DNA from: a virus
IMG/VR virus record: IMGVR_UViG_3300032180_000099
Span: 1-38,372 of that record
Direction: 5' to 3' (one strand)
Length of the DNA: 38,372 nt
Made by a program: the position numbers and the translations under genes. Shown here one piece after another: positions 14,986-24,056 of the stretch. Numbering within the stretch: the first letter of the stretch is position 1; every line of letters begins with the position of its first letter. Below the pieces are notes generated by a model. It worked only from the letters and a program-made list of their open reading frames with translations. It made no database searches and was not told the DNA's origin.

Positions 14986-15896
14986 TCTTCGGTTCCAATA
15001 GCATGGATGGTGCATTTGCCGCTCGTGAGTGCTGCCGACAAGTTCCCATTGAGCACGTTGTTGGCCAACGCGCTCAACTTCCCGTTGCCCCAGTCGATCC
15101 AGCCACTCGAGAACCCGTTCCCAAACGCCGTGCCCGCCACGGCCGGGACGAAGCAGGACGCCTTGAAGCCCAGATCGGTCGTGGAGTCCTGGAAGGTGAT
15201 GTCGATTTCCGCCCCGCCCGAGGTTGCAGCGTCGGCGGTCAGCATGACGATGAACCGCATGAGGCGGAACTTCTTGCCAGAAGTGGGGGTCCAGACGGCT
15301 GTGTTGCCGGAGGCGGTGATGCTGGCAGACTTGAAGGTTGTGGGGGTGCGTGGTCGATCCCATGTGGCGCCGTTGAATACGAGAGGAGCGAAACTGGGAG
15401 CACTCGTGCCGTTGCCGGTGACGCCATCCGCTGGACTAGCCGCCTGGATGGTGACGTTGCCATTGATGCCTACGTTGCCTGTCTGGTTGGCAAGCACACC
15501 CGCAATGGCAAAGAACTCAGCGACTCCGGCTATCGTCCCGCTAATGCCGGTGACGTTGACACGGAAGTACCGACAATGCAGGGGGCCGGCGTACATTCCG
15601 GTTGCCGTCGCGGTATTCCCGGCGATGGCGGCGTTAGTCAACCCGAGTTGGAGTACGTTCCAGTTGACGCCATCGTTGGATGCTTGGAACGAAGCGGTGC
15701 CACCACCGAAGGTTGTGAATTGGATCGCGATCCAGCGGTAGTTGGAACAGTCGATGACGCAGACCGCCTGATTAGTGGTGGTGGAGAACGGAACCTCTCG
15801 ACGTCCGCCAGCAGTAATAAGCCCGGTCTGCCCAGCGTCTCCGATTGCCACATCAGGGACGGGCCCTTGGCCGAGACCGAGCAGGACGCCTGGCAT
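14982..15896 (-). CDS. Putative virion surface protein (beta-rich)
   Basis: A 304-residue protein. ATG 15896 overlaps the upstream stop (TGATG), so the longer frame is not used. The sequence is rich in Thr, Ala, Gly and Asn and low in charge. It has a discoidin-like first half (YRWIAIQFTTFGGGTASFQA, SNDGVNWNVLQLG, HCRYFRVNVTGISGT) and a second beta domain with ITASGNTAVWTPTSGKKFRL, EIDITFQDSTTDLGF and GWIDWGNGKLSALANN. These patterns recur in phage appendage and decoration proteins that bind carbohydrates. Its neighbours are other surface proteins. Exact location in the particle is unknown. Confidence 0.55.
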   Translation of the reverse strand: MPGVLLGLGQGPVPDVAIGDAGQTGLITAGGRREVPFSTTTNQAVCVIDCSNYRWIAIQFTTFGGGTASFQASNDGVNWNVLQLGLTNAAIAGNTATATGMYAGPLHCRYFRVNVTGISGTIAGVAEFFAIAGVLANQTGNVGINGNVTIQAASPADGVTGNGTSAPSFAPLVFNGATWDRPRTPTTFKSASITASGNTAVWTPTSGKKFRLMRFIVMLTADAATSGGAEIDITFQDSTTDLGFKASCFVPAVAGTAFGNGFSSGWIDWGNGKLSALANNVLNGNLSAALTSGKCTIHAIGTEE

Positions 15897-16531
15897 CAGA
15901 AGTTGATCCCCCGCCCGAAGGCGCTGACCAACTGAGAGGCCACCATGCTCGTCGCCACGAGCAGCCACCCCGGGGGCAGGAGGAGATACGGGGGGCGGGT
16001 AGCGAAGCGCTGCTGGGCGGCCGTCGTGGAGCCCGAACCTGCGACGAAGGTGAACTGGTCCTCGAGGTGGTAGGTGGTGCCGTCGTACGTGAAGAGGTTG
16101 ACCTCGCCTGCCAGCACGGCTGTGGTGGTGCCGATGCCAATGGCTCCGTACTCAAGCACCTGAGTCCCGATACCGCCCCCGAGCGTGAGGGTGAGCCCCG
16201 TGCCGCTGGCCGTGGCGGGCTGCGAAACGGTGACGGAGGTGGCGGAGGCGACTTTGGTGATGTAGGTGCCCGTCGGGAGGTTTGCATGCGAGATTGGCCG
16301 GCCGATGTCGCCCGAGTTGGCTCCGAGGGTTGCAGAGGTGACGGTCGTGGAGCCGGAGGTCGTGACCCCATCCGTCACCTGACGCGGTGACTGAGCGCCG
16401 AGCAACGTCACCGCGACGGCCGGGGCCGTGTAGGAGGTGTCGGCGGTGGCCGAGACGGCGGATGACCCCATGACCGGGATCCGGCCGAAGTTCGGGCCTC
16501 CGGTGGTGTCGATGACGCTCTCTGTGGACAC
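15896..16531 (-). CDS. Putative virion surface protein, 211 residues
   Basis: A Ser/Thr/Gly-rich, weakly charged protein. The central part carries SGSTTVTSATLGANSGDIGR and GTYITKVASATSVTVSQPAT, a bacterial Ig-like/beta-sandwich style seen in many phage structural proteins. A C-terminal hydrophobic stretch reads PPYLLLPPGWLLVATSMVAS. The ATG is preceded by a GGAGGCGCCC-type site and lies nine bases after the collagen-like gene. It likely belongs to the same fibre or decoration set as its neighbours. Confidence 0.55.
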   Translation of the reverse strand: MSTESVIDTTGGPNFGRIPVMGSSAVSATADTSYTAPAVAVTLLGAQSPRQVTDGVTTSGSTTVTSATLGANSGDIGRPISHANLPTGTYITKVASATSVTVSQPATASGTGLTLTLGGGIGTQVLEYGAIGIGTTTAVLAGEVNLFTYDGTTYHLEDQFTFVAGSGSTTAAQQRFATRPPYLLLPPGWLLVATSMVASQLVSAFGRGINF

Positions 16532-16540
16532 GGGCGCCTC

Positions 16541-18721
16541 CTAGCGGAACAGGGTATAGGCAGACAGGAAGTCGAAGACAGGAGTGGCGGCCCCCAGTGG
16601 TACCCACGTTCCGGACTCCACCTGAGCCGGCACGGGCGGAGAGGTATCGGTGGCGTACCAGATGGATCGATCCCCCGCCGCGGTGGCCGATGGGCGAGAG
16701 GCGACCAGACCGTATCCCGTGGGCGGCAGAGCGAGCGTGATTCGCAGATCCGTGATGTTGGCCGTGACGATGGACGAAGCGTTCGCAGCCACAGACACCA
16801 CCGCCAGCACGGCCTTGTTCGCTGGCACCGCCGGGTAGGCAGGTATTGCGGCTGGCGTGCCCGTGACCACCGCCACCGTCCCAGCGGAATCCACCGTCAC
16901 GAGGTCCAAGCGTGGATTCGTGGCGTCCGCAGCCGTGATGGAGACGCTAGTTGTGGTGGAGACAGCCACCGAACTTGCGTTCACCATCGCCGTACCGGAC
17001 GCCACATCCACAGTCATATTGGCACCCGACACGGGCTGAAGAGCGATGGTCACCCCGACCCACGAGGCGTTCGGGCTTACCGTACAGGTCTGAGCCACCG
17101 ACGCCCCGGCGGCAGCCTGTGCCGTATCGGAGGCGGCGAAGCCGGCGAACGAGCTGCTCCCCGTGAGGCTGACCCGGTTGGTGGCCGGGGGAGTGAGGGT
17201 CTCGGTGCCCTGCGAGTTGTTGGCCGAGGCGAAGAGGCTCACCACGGTTGAGTTGGCGGCCGTGGTGGTGACGCTGGGGGCCGTGACTGTCCCGCCGTCG
17301 CTGCCCGATACCTGTTTGGCCTCAACCGTTGATCCGACATTGCGGTAGGCCAGGAGGGCAAAGACCGATCCGCTAGAGAAGGTGGCAGACACAGTTGCGG
17401 CCCCTCCCGTGTCACCCGATACGGCCGTCTTGGTCCACACCACGAATCCGCACGTCACGGTGCCCGAGCCTGTGCCGCTGTCGAGAGAGGCATAGCCGGA
17501 TGGAGTGGAAGGGACCGAGGAGTTCCAAGCGAGCGCCACCAGGATCAGCAGATCCCCGACCTGCACCGAGGCCGGGATGGTGAGGGTCTTGGAGCCGCTG
17601 GCGGCGAAGATCGTATGTACCTCTGCCACGAACGTAGGCGCAGCGAGGGCATGTTGCGTAACCGCGCATCCCGACACGATCCCCGTGCGATTGAATCCCG
17701 CCACCAACGCCGCAAGGGGATTCGCCACGGACGGTCCCGGATACGCCCCCGCCAGATCCCCCGAAGCCGCCCCAAGCGGACCCGTGGCTCCCGTAGAGCC
17801 TGTCGGACCCGTACTTCCCGTTGGCCCAGTTGCACCAGTGCTCCCCGTGACGCCAGTTGGTCCGGTCACTCCGGTAGTTCCTGTGGGACCAGTGCTGCCA
17901 GTGGGGCCAGCAATCCCCTGGGCACCCGTCGCGCCGGTAGATCCCGTGGGGCCAATCACCCCCTGGATGCCCTGACTCCCTGTGGGGCCTGTCGGACCCG
18001 TAACGCCCTGCGGCCCAGTGGCACCTACCGCCCCGGCGACTCCCTGAGCACCCGTGGGTCCTGTCGGGCCTGCGACCCCTTGGGTTCCTTGACTGCCCGT
18101 TGGCCCGGTACTTCCTGTGACTCCCGTGGGGCCGGTCACGCCAGTTGGTCCGACAGCCCCGTCGGCTCCAGTAGGGCCAGTGCTACCCGTAGGGCCAGCT
18201 ACTCCCTGAATGCCTTGTACCCCGGTAGGCCCGACAACGCCTTGGATTCCTGTGGCTCCGGTAGCACCTGTCGGGCCAGTGGCTCCAGTGGAACCCGCCA
18301 CGCCCTGCATCCCTTGAGGACCGGTGCTACCAGTTGGTCCCGTAACACCCGCCGGGCCCTGAAGCCCCGTGGGCCCGGTCGGGCCAGTCGTACCCGCTGC
18401 ACCTTGGGCACCCGTGGCCCCTGTTGGGCCTACCGGTCCCTGCGGACCTTGGCCTCCGGTTGCTCCTGTGGATCCGGCGACGCCCTGAGACCCTTGAGGC
18501 CCTGTGGGTCCCGTTGCGCCTTGACTCCCTGTTGGCCCGATAGCGCCAGTAGGGCCGCTGACGCCTTGAGTGCCCTGGGACCCCGTGGGTCCTACGGGTC
18601 CAGTTGTTCCTGTTGGGCCTGTACCGGACGCGCCCGTGGCCCCAGAGATCCCAGTCGGTCCCGTAGGACCGGTGGGACCCTTGGGACCAGGGCCGAATAT
18701 CTCAATTTCGGAGACAGCCAA
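16541..18721 (-). CDS. Collagen-like tail fibre protein
   Basis: A 726-residue protein. Residues about 10-319 are almost unbroken Gly-X-Y triplets, mostly GPT, GAT, GVT and GSQ, with one early phase break near residue 33. This region should fold as a trimeric triple helix. A linker [20 protein letters not shown] marks the change to C-terminal beta domains (about 350-560 and 565-726), with [15 protein letters not shown] and [16 protein letters not shown]. Such stalk-plus-head chains are used as fibres or head appendages. The many Thr in the Y position are possible glycosylation sites, of interest beside the glycosyltransferase genes. The start is TTG 18721, right after an in-frame TGA, with a weak ribosome binding site. 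Confidence 0.85.
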   Translation of the reverse strand: MAVSEIEIFGPGPKGPTGPTGPTGISGATGASGTGPTGTTGPVGPTGSQGTQGVSGPTGAIGPTGSQGATGPTGPQGSQGVAGSTGATGGQGPQGPVGPTGATGAQGAAGTTGPTGPTGLQGPAGVTGPTGSTGPQGMQGVAGSTGATGPTGATGATGIQGVVGPTGVQGIQGVAGPTGSTGPTGADGAVGPTGVTGPTGVTGSTGPTGSQGTQGVAGPTGPTGAQGVAGAVGATGPQGVTGPTGPTGSQGIQGVIGPTGSTGATGAQGIAGPTGSTGPTGTTGVTGPTGVTGSTGATGPTGSTGPTGSTGATGPLGAASGDLAGAYPGPSVANPLAALVAGFNRTGIVSGCAVTQHALAAPTFVAEVHTIFAASGSKTLTIPASVQVGDLLILVALAWNSSVPSTPSGYASLDSGTGSGTVTCGFVVWTKTAVSGDTGGAATVSATFSSGSVFALLAYRNVGSTVEAKQVSGSDGGTVTAPSVTTTAANSTVVSLFASANNSQGTETLTPPATNRVSLTGSSSFAGFAASDTAQAAAGASVAQTCTVSPNASWVGVTIALQPVSGANMTVDVASGTAMVNASSVAVSTTTSVSITAADATNPRLDLVTVDSAGTVAVVTGTPAAIPAYPAVPANKAVLAVVSVAANASSIVTANITDLRITLALPPTGYGLVASRPSATAAGDRSIWYATDTSPPVPAQVESGTWVPLGAATPVFDFLSAYTLFR
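17765..18694 (-). repeat. Tandem Gly-X-Y codon repeats
   Basis: This is the coding region of about 103 collagen triplets. At the DNA level it is an irregular nine-base-scale repeat (GGN CCN ACN type on the minus strand) with varied third bases. It can expand or shrink by recombination, so its length may differ among relatives. It is explained by the protein and is not a CRISPR or satellite array. Confidence 0.85.
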
Positions 18722-18737
18722 GGCTCACGGTCTCGGA

Positions 18738-18804
18738 TAGAATTGAGAGGCCGGGTAGCGCACGAACGCTCCCGGCCCAGCCGGTCCTACCAAGGAGAAC
18801 CGAC
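18738..18804 (+). promoter_or_regulatory. HNH1 leader: TAGAAT box, stem-loop, RBS hairpin
   Basis: A -10-like TAGAAT (18738-18743) is followed after five bases by a stem-loop at 18749-18777. This has a seven-pair outer stem (GGCCGGG/CCCGGCC), a one-base bulge, an inner AGCG/CGCT stem and a six-base loop. A second short hairpin pairs TCCT (18785-18788) with AGGA (18793-18796), which is the ribosome binding site of the GTG start at 18805. Leaders with the same plan precede the other two HNH genes. No -35 box is clear. Neither stem is followed by a T-run, so these are not ordinary terminators. Confidence 0.65.
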
Positions 18805-19578
18805 GTGCCTGAGCATACCTGTTCCGAGCCCGGATGCGACAATCCCGCCCACTCCCGCGGCTTCTGTCGTAGCCACTACATGACCCACAAACGGGCTGGG
18901 GACTTCGCTGATAACCCCAAGCATCGCCTGAAGCCATCCAAGCCCTGCCGGGAGCCTCAACTTGCAGATGCGCTAGACCCCGTATGCAACAAAGACGCAC
19001 ATTCTCACGGCCTGTGCATCTATCACTACCAGCAACGGCGGAGGCGCGGAATGCCCATGCCAGCGCCAGTCGCCGACACTCCAACCGAGAAACTCTGCCT
19101 AGATTGTGGACTAGTAAAACCTCTCTCCGAATTCTCCCGCATAAGTTCCTACGCTGACCGATACCGCCCCAACTGCAAGCCCTGTCGCGTCGTTGAATCT
19201 CGAAAGTACCGAGAGGCCAATCTTGAGAAGGTGACGGCATACCAGAAGCAGTGGCATCGGGACCATCCTGAAAAGATGAAGGCATATGCGAAGAAATCGA
19301 ATAGTCGTCCCGAGGCCAAGGCGAAAGCAAAGGCACGGCAGTTGGAATGGATAAAAACTCATCCCGGCCAGCGAGGAGCCAAACGAGCGGTCCAGTGGGC
19401 ATTGGAAGAGGGCGAGTTGATACGGCCCGACGCGTGCGACCGCTGCGAAAAGGTCGGGCCCCTACACGCGCACCACTACCGTGGCTACCATCCCACCCAT
19501 TGGCTAGACGTTGAATGGCTCTGCCCTCGCTGTCACTACTTCGCCAACCGGGAACCGAAACCAGACCACTATTTATGA
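18805..19578 (+). CDS. HNH1: zinc-knuckle HNH endonuclease (endonuclease VII-like)
   Basis: A 257-residue protein, GTG start. Domains in order: a Cys3His knuckle (C6, C11, C21, H24); a second, looped knuckle ending C61, C71, H74; a CxxC...CxxC ribbon (C98/C101 and C124/C127, containing KPLSEF); a very basic helical linker (about 130-200); and a C-terminal HNH domain with CDRC (211-214), HAHHYRGY, and WLCPRCHY (C240, C243, H244). The last resembles phage endonuclease VII-type nucleases. It is probably a free-standing homing endonuclease. It runs against the tail operon and its stop overlaps the end of the major tail gene by six bases (19573-19578). Confidence 0.8.
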   Translation: MPEHTCSEPGCDNPAHSRGFCRSHYMTHKRAGDFADNPKHRLKPSKPCREPQLADALDPVCNKDAHSHGLCIYHYQQRRRRGMPMPAPVADTPTEKLCLDCGLVKPLSEFSRISSYADRYRPNCKPCRVVESRKYREANLEKVTAYQKQWHRDHPEKMKAYAKKSNSRPEAKAKAKARQLEWIKTHPGQRGAKRAVQWALEEGELIRPDACDRCEKVGPLHAHHYRGYHPTHWLDVEWLCPRCHYFANREPKPDHYL

Positions 19579-20235
19579 AGCGGGTACGGCGATGGGTTCG
19601 CAGGATGCTACAGGGATGGCGGTGTCGTAGAACCAACCCAGGATGCGGTCCATGCCCAGGCCGGTGGGGCCGAGCGGCCAATCGCCGAAGGGACCGTTGT
19701 AGAAATTGGGCGACTCGTATGCAACAGCATCGACGGGAATAGTAGCAATGGCCTCCTTGAGGTCGATATCCCCTGCCGTCCACACAGTCTTTCCGCAGCC
19801 GAAGCGGATGTAGGGGCGGGTCGGATTCAGGTGCGCGCCGGTCCAGTTCTGCGCCCACACCTCAAAGGCAAGTCCATTGCCCGAAACCTGTCCCAACGCG
19901 GGCTCGTAGTAGCCCTCCACGTTGCCCCCGAACGAGATCAACTCGCCTCCGGTGAGGAATGAGAGCAACTCGGCGTCGAGCTGGCAGAGCGTCATGCTGA
20001 TCGTCATGCCGTCCACCTGGTCCGGCTGCTGGATGCTGACCTTCAGGTTGCCGCACCCGTCGTTCTGCTTGAACTTCGTCCCGGTCGTCTTGGACTTGAC
20101 GAACTTCACTTCGATGGGAGCGTTGGTCACGTAGGCGTTCCCTGCCCCCACCATTGGAAGCCCAAAGGCATCCAGCTTTGCTACCCGAATCGCGCAGGCC
20201 CCGAACGGGGTTCCGTTGCAGGTCAGGTTCGCCAT
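19573..20235 (-). CDS. Probable major tail (tube) protein
   Basis: A 220-residue protein; ATG 20235 is chosen for its strong GGAAAGGAGAG site. The pattern CAIRVAKLDAFGLPMVGAGN near the N-terminus, a middle LKVSIQQPDQVDGMTISMTL, then LCQLDAELLSFLTGGE, and a C-terminal NFYNGPFGDWPLGP segment resemble actinophage major tail proteins. It would polymerise around the tape measure to make the tail tube. It is unusual that it lies about 9 kb upstream of the chaperone and tape-measure genes instead of beside them. Its 3' end meets the oppositely oriented HNH1 gene. Confidence 0.72.
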   Translation of the reverse strand: MANLTCNGTPFGACAIRVAKLDAFGLPMVGAGNAYVTNAPIEVKFVKSKTTGTKFKQNDGCGNLKVSIQQPDQVDGMTISMTLCQLDAELLSFLTGGELISFGGNVEGYYEPALGQVSGNGLAFEVWAQNWTGAHLNPTRPYIRFGCGKTVWTAGDIDLKEAIATIPVDAVAYESPNFYNGPFGDWPLGPTGLGMDRILGWFYDTAIPVASCEPIAVPAS

Positions 20236-20278
20236 GCGATTACTCTCCTTTCCTCGTTCGGTACAGCACAATTACGGT

Positions 20279-20806
20279 TCATGCTGGGGTCACTGTCACT
20301 AGGTAGAGGACTGCCGCGCCCTGAGTCGAGCCGGGATCCAAACCGGCATTCGACCCGTCCTGCGAGACGCACACCTTGATAGGATCGGCGCTGGTGAACT
20401 TGGCAGGCACTTGGCGGATCCCCGTCCCGGGTCCATGTCCTGCAACAGCCGCCGCACTCTGTCCGATGTCGTTGGTCCCGAAGCTGACCAAGCTGGGGGA
20501 TACGCCGAACAGTGGACCGGCCGTGTCGAAGGTGCTGTCTGCCCTGGACATATCGACTCCACCGCCTACGTTCACCCACATGCCGAACGAGGCACTAACG
20601 AAGGTGCCTACATCGCCAGTAGGCGTTGTCCCATTCCAAGCCGTATCAACCTCGATCCATGCATCAAGCAGAATGTCACCAAGCGTCGGTGTGTAGAGCG
20701 CTGCACCTGTGAGGATGCCCGGAGTATCAAAGACAAAGGGGAACTTACGGACCACAGGTGAGCCAGCGCCACCTCCACCACCTCCTGGCGGAAAGGAGAA
20801 ACCCAT
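20279..20806 (-). CDS. Putative structural protein, 175 residues
   Basis: A protein starting with a Gly/Pro-rich stretch (FSFPPGGGGGGAGSPVV) followed by a beta-rich domain: GDILLDAWIEVDTAWNGTT, SASFGMWVNVGGGVD, and a C-terminal AAVLYLVTVTPA strand. This layout (GDxLLDxWIEVxTAW) is met in phage and decoration proteins of unknown role. The ATG directly follows the TAG of the upstream gene, with AAGGAGG inside that gene's last codons as ribosome binding site. It lies between two virion-type genes. It may decorate the capsid or tail. Confidence 0.6.
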   Translation of the reverse strand: MGFSFPPGGGGGGAGSPVVRKFPFVFDTPGILTGAALYTPTLGDILLDAWIEVDTAWNGTTPTGDVGTFVSASFGMWVNVGGGVDMSRADSTFDTAGPLFGVSPSLVSFGTNDIGQSAAAVAGHGPGTGIRQVPAKFTSADPIKVCVSQDGSNAGLDPGSTQGAAVLYLVTVTPA

Positions 20807-21967
20807 CTATGCCTCCTTGGCAGTGAATGCTTGGCCCGTTGTGGCCCCGATAATCGAGATGGCCTCGCTTGAGATCGGGGAATCCTCCATGACGAACGAT
20901 GACGGAGCAGGTGGCAGCCTGAGAGAGGGCTGACCGATCACCGCCGTGGTGGTGAAGTTGAACCACAGATCCCCCGACGACAGATTCTCGATCAGCAGGT
21001 ACCGTCGGCTCGTGTTCGCTGCCATCACGGTCTGAGCAGCCCCGCCGTTGGCGATGGTCCCCGAGTGGTCCACAAGGGCCTGCCCCACTCCCTCACCCCA
21101 CGGCTCTCCCACTCCCACCGCGACTCGGATCCCCAACAGGCAGCAGGGATCGACCACGACCGCGGCGAGGCTCTCGGCCCGGAAGGTCACGTCATTGCGG
21201 TCCCGGGCCACCGCCTGCCACATCGGGTCTCCCTCGTTCGGGTAGACCACAGGCTTGGAGCGGTAGACCTTGGCCGGGGCGGTGGCGTACATCCACTCCA
21301 CCGTTACGGACTCGATCCCCCCGCTCGGGCTCGTTCCGGGGAAGCCAGCGTCCGCCACGATGATGTTGTCCATGTGGGTGAAGGTCTGCTTGGACCCCGG
21401 GGGCCGGTAGAGGCCGGCAGCGAGGAAGAGGTTGAGATACACCCGGGCGGTGCAGTAGATCATCCCTCGGGCTCCGTGGAGGCACTCGCCGAGTTCCTGG
21501 TCGAGCAGCGCCACGGCCTCCGAGGGGATCATGACGGAACCGGGGTTCACGTCCGTCACGGCATTGCCCGCGGCGAGGTGGAAGGAGTTCGGCGCTATCG
21601 CCCCGGTCCAGAACTCATGGGCGATGACGGATGACTCCATTGCCCGGTGCTTGCGCAGTGCCCGCCCTACGTAGTCGTTGTAGGCGAACCCGAAGGTTGA
21701 GCAGGTATCGTCCACCGCCACGACGAACGGGTCCACGTCCTCGAGAACCGAGCGCGTTCCCTCCGGCTTGTGGACAGGGGCGCACACATCGTAGGCAGTC
21801 GGGTCACCCGTGCAGAGGATGGAGCGGAACTCCATCCCCAGTCCCCACCGCTGCCCGATCTCGGCCAGTTCCGCAGCGGTGGGTGAGAACGCCCCTTCGA
21901 TCAGGCTCTGGGTAGGGGGCAGGATGTCCGGGGCGAGGATCGGGACCCGGGGGCCGTTGACGCTCAA
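20807..21967 (-). CDS. Phage structural protein of unknown role with C-terminal beta domain
   Basis: A 386-residue protein with TTG 21967 overlapping the upstream TGA (TTGA). The N-terminal 290 residues contain DPFVVAVDDTCSTFGF, RALRKHRAMESSVIAHEFWT, a helical DQELGECLHGARGMIYCTAR, and strands VTVEWMYATAPAKVYRS and VVVDPCCLLGIRVAVG. The last 85 residues (TVMAANTSRRYLLIENLSSG, LWFNFTTTAV) are a jelly-roll-like add-on found on several phage structural proteins. The N-terminal part vaguely recalls capsid-type folds, but a different gene here is the clear major capsid protein. It could be a head vertex, minor capsid or tail component. Confidence 0.5.
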   Translation of the reverse strand: MSVNGPRVPILAPDILPPTQSLIEGAFSPTAAELAEIGQRWGLGMEFRSILCTGDPTAYDVCAPVHKPEGTRSVLEDVDPFVVAVDDTCSTFGFAYNDYVGRALRKHRAMESSVIAHEFWTGAIAPNSFHLAAGNAVTDVNPGSVMIPSEAVALLDQELGECLHGARGMIYCTARVYLNLFLAAGLYRPPGSKQTFTHMDNIIVADAGFPGTSPSGGIESVTVEWMYATAPAKVYRSKPVVYPNEGDPMWQAVARDRNDVTFRAESLAAVVVDPCCLLGIRVAVGVGEPWGEGVGQALVDHSGTIANGGAAQTVMAANTSRRYLLIENLSSGDLWFNFTTTAVIGQPSLRLPPAPSSFVMEDSPISSEAISIIGATTGQAFTAKEA

Positions 21968-22974
21968 GGTGTCACCCCGGCAGCAAGTCTCATGGCGTCA
22001 GCCTCCTCATCCAGTGCCACGATGGCCGCCGCAGCACGTTCGGCAGACCGACCATCCATGTGGGTGTAAACATGCGACATGTCCACCCGGCCGTAGCCCC
22101 GTAGGGCGTCCCCCACGGCGGGGACCAACTGCCACGGCTCCCGGGCCTCAAGGTAAGGTCGAGAGTGAAAGTCGTGGCCGAACCGGATCCCGTGGTCCAC
22201 GTCCCGGTACCACGGGGGCGTCATCCACACCACCGGCTTGCCCACCGCCATGGCCTCGAACCCGACCGAGCTGTTGTCGGTACAGAGCACATCGGCCGAG
22301 GTCATCACCGTCTCATAGTCGGCCCACACGATCCCGAGGGAGTCGTAGAGCCAGGAGACGAGGTTGCGAGCTCGGGGATGGGCGTGGCCGATGACGGTGT
22401 ACCGCGAGGTCAGATCGGCCAGCGCGGATTTGAAATGCGGCAGGGCCGAGCGGGTCTCGGGACAGAGTTGGTTCTCCCAGTGCCACGCGAGAGCCACGAT
22501 GGGATGAGCGTTCATCGGCTGTGGGGGATTGAGTAGCCACCGATCCAGGACGGGGCAGCCGATCTCTGCTACCGGAGTGTGGGGATACCGCTCCCTCGTG
22601 CGTTGCGCCGGACGTAGGCCGGGCACGAGGAACAGGTCCACCCGGTCCTGGTTGTCCCCGCCGGCATAGGAGGGGCAGCGGTTCACCCCCGGATCGCTGT
22701 CGGCCCCGTAGGACTGACCTGCCCCGTGCTGAGCCAAGATCACCCGTCGGTAGCCCGACACGGCCTGATAGTCGATGTGAGAGGCCACGAGAACCCTCGG
22801 ACCACGGGACATCAGCCTTGAGTCCTTGGGCTTGGCCCCCGCGGCCATCACCCCAGCGTCGTCCAGAAGCCTGCCGCTCACGTAGAGTGTCCCCCGGTGC
22901 TCAGACGGCAGTGCTTCCCAGATCGGCAAGAGATGACGAGCGTACTGAGGCTGGGAGCAGTAGGCGTCGATCAC
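21964..22974 (-). CDS. CDP-glycerol glycerophosphotransferase-like glycosyltransferase
   Basis: A 336-residue GT-B-type protein. The C-terminal half has the hallmark of the TagB/CDP-glycerol transferase group: YTVIGHAHPR, then ADVLCTDNSSVGFEAMAVGK followed by PVVWM. The N-terminal half has RVILAQHGAGQSYG, which matches the acceptor-side HGxG region of these enzymes. Known relatives build or modify teichoic-acid polymers with glycerol phosphate. It starts with GTG 22974 overlapping the upstream gene (GTGA). In this cluster it may put a charged group on virion glycans, or change host wall polymer. The substrate is inferred from family only. Confidence 0.72.
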   Translation of the reverse strand: MIDAYCSQPQYARHLLPIWEALPSEHRGTLYVSGRLLDDAGVMAAGAKPKDSRLMSRGPRVLVASHIDYQAVSGYRRVILAQHGAGQSYGADSDPGVNRCPSYAGGDNQDRVDLFLVPGLRPAQRTRERYPHTPVAEIGCPVLDRWLLNPPQPMNAHPIVALAWHWENQLCPETRSALPHFKSALADLTSRYTVIGHAHPRARNLVSWLYDSLGIVWADYETVMTSADVLCTDNSSVGFEAMAVGKPVVWMTPPWYRDVDHGIRFGHDFHSRPYLEAREPWQLVPAVGDALRGYGRVDMSHVYTHMDGRSAERAAAAIVALDEEADAMRLAAGVTP

Positions 22975-24056
22975 GGGGCCACCAACTCCCTCGCCGCGCT
23001 CTCCAAGACGGCTAGCCAGCGGGGACGAAGAACGTTCCAGTCGATGCTGGCTGCATAGGCATCCGAGGCAGCCGAGAGGCGTGCGACCGTGGCGGGGTTC
23101 TCGACAAGGCGGTCCATAGCGGCTGCCAACTCTCGAGGTACCACGTCCTCGAGGAACATCACCCCGCTCTGAAACCTCGCCGGCCTACCGGGAGTGATGG
23201 GGACCAGCCCCTCCGTGGGCAGGGTAGACGACTCGGGTTCCCGGTTGCCGGCCAGAATCGCCAGCCCACACGACGCGGCCTCCTGAAGCGGCAAGGACAG
23301 CCCTCCGTACCGTCTAGGAGCCACCAGCACGTCGTAGCCCGCATAGAGGTCCCGGGGATCCTCGATATCGCCCTTCAGGATGGCCGGAATACGGTTGCGG
23401 GGCAGCGAGCGGAGGCGGAGGTCCTGGGGGGCCGAGAGCGGCCCCTGGGTCCGGATGGTGAGGTCGATGCGGTTGCGGAGGAACCGCAGGGCGTCCAGCA
23501 CGATCTCCGTCCCGGCCCGGTCCCGCATGGCCTGATGCCCCACGACGTGCAGGAAGCGCGGGGGGTCCCCCAGCGGCCGAGGCGAGAAGGCGAAGACTCC
23601 CCTATCGACCGGCTGGGGGACATGGATGGCACCGGGGATCGTGCCCAGCCGCCAAGGCGAAGGCAGGACGATCTGGTCCGGTCCCACCCCCACAAGCTTG
23701 TCGGGCCCCAGGAATTCCGGGTTTGCTACCAGCACGGTCCGGACCCCCATCTCTCGTGCCCATCCCCATGCCCGGTGGTCGTAGGCGGTCTCGGCCGTGA
23801 GCAGCACATCCACGTCGGTCAGGAGCCAGCGGTAGGCATCCTCGTCTACAGTCCCGGAGTGGCCGTTAAAATCGGCGCTCGGGATGCCCGGATACCACTC
23901 GGCCTGCCGTTCGACGTAGGGCGTCCAGGACCCGTGCGGGTTGGTCATTCGTATGTGGAGCGTCTTGGCCGGGTTCAGGTGACGGAAGTAATCTCTTGTC
24001 TGGGTCCCCAATCCTCTGTGGTCGGACCGAACCAGCAGCGCGATGCGGATGGTCAT
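22971..24056 (-). CDS. GT4-family glycosyltransferase
   Basis: A 361-residue GT-B enzyme. The N-terminal domain starts RIALLVRSDHRGLGTQTRDY and carries DVDVLLTAETAYDHR. The C-terminal nucleotide-sugar domain has FLHVVGHQAMRDRAGTEIVL, LYAGYDVLVAPRRYGGLSLP and LQEAASCGLAIL, the conserved Glu region of GT4 enzymes. It most likely transfers a hexose from an activated donor. It overlaps both neighbours through ATGA/GTGA and belongs to the modification cluster between the capsid and tail-tube genes. Confidence 0.82.
   Translation of the reverse strand: MTIRIALLVRSDHRGLGTQTRDYFRHLNPAKTLHIRMTNPHGSWTPYVERQAEWYPGIPSADFNGHSGTVDEDAYRWLLTDVDVLLTAETAYDHRAWGWAREMGVRTVLVANPEFLGPDKLVGVGPDQIVLPSPWRLGTIPGAIHVPQPVDRGVFAFSPRPLGDPPRFLHVVGHQAMRDRAGTEIVLDALRFLRNRIDLTIRTQGPLSAPQDLRLRSLPRNRIPAILKGDIEDPRDLYAGYDVLVAPRRYGGLSLPLQEAASCGLAILAGNREPESSTLPTEGLVPITPGRPARFQSGVMFLEDVVPRELAAAMDRLVENPATVARLSAASDAYAASIDWNVLRPRWLAVLESAARELVAP

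Noticed and set aside
17765-18694. Periodic DNA that could suggest a CRISPR or satellite array.
   Set aside because: The period follows Gly-X-Y codons, there are no identical repeats with unique spacers, and a single protein explains it.
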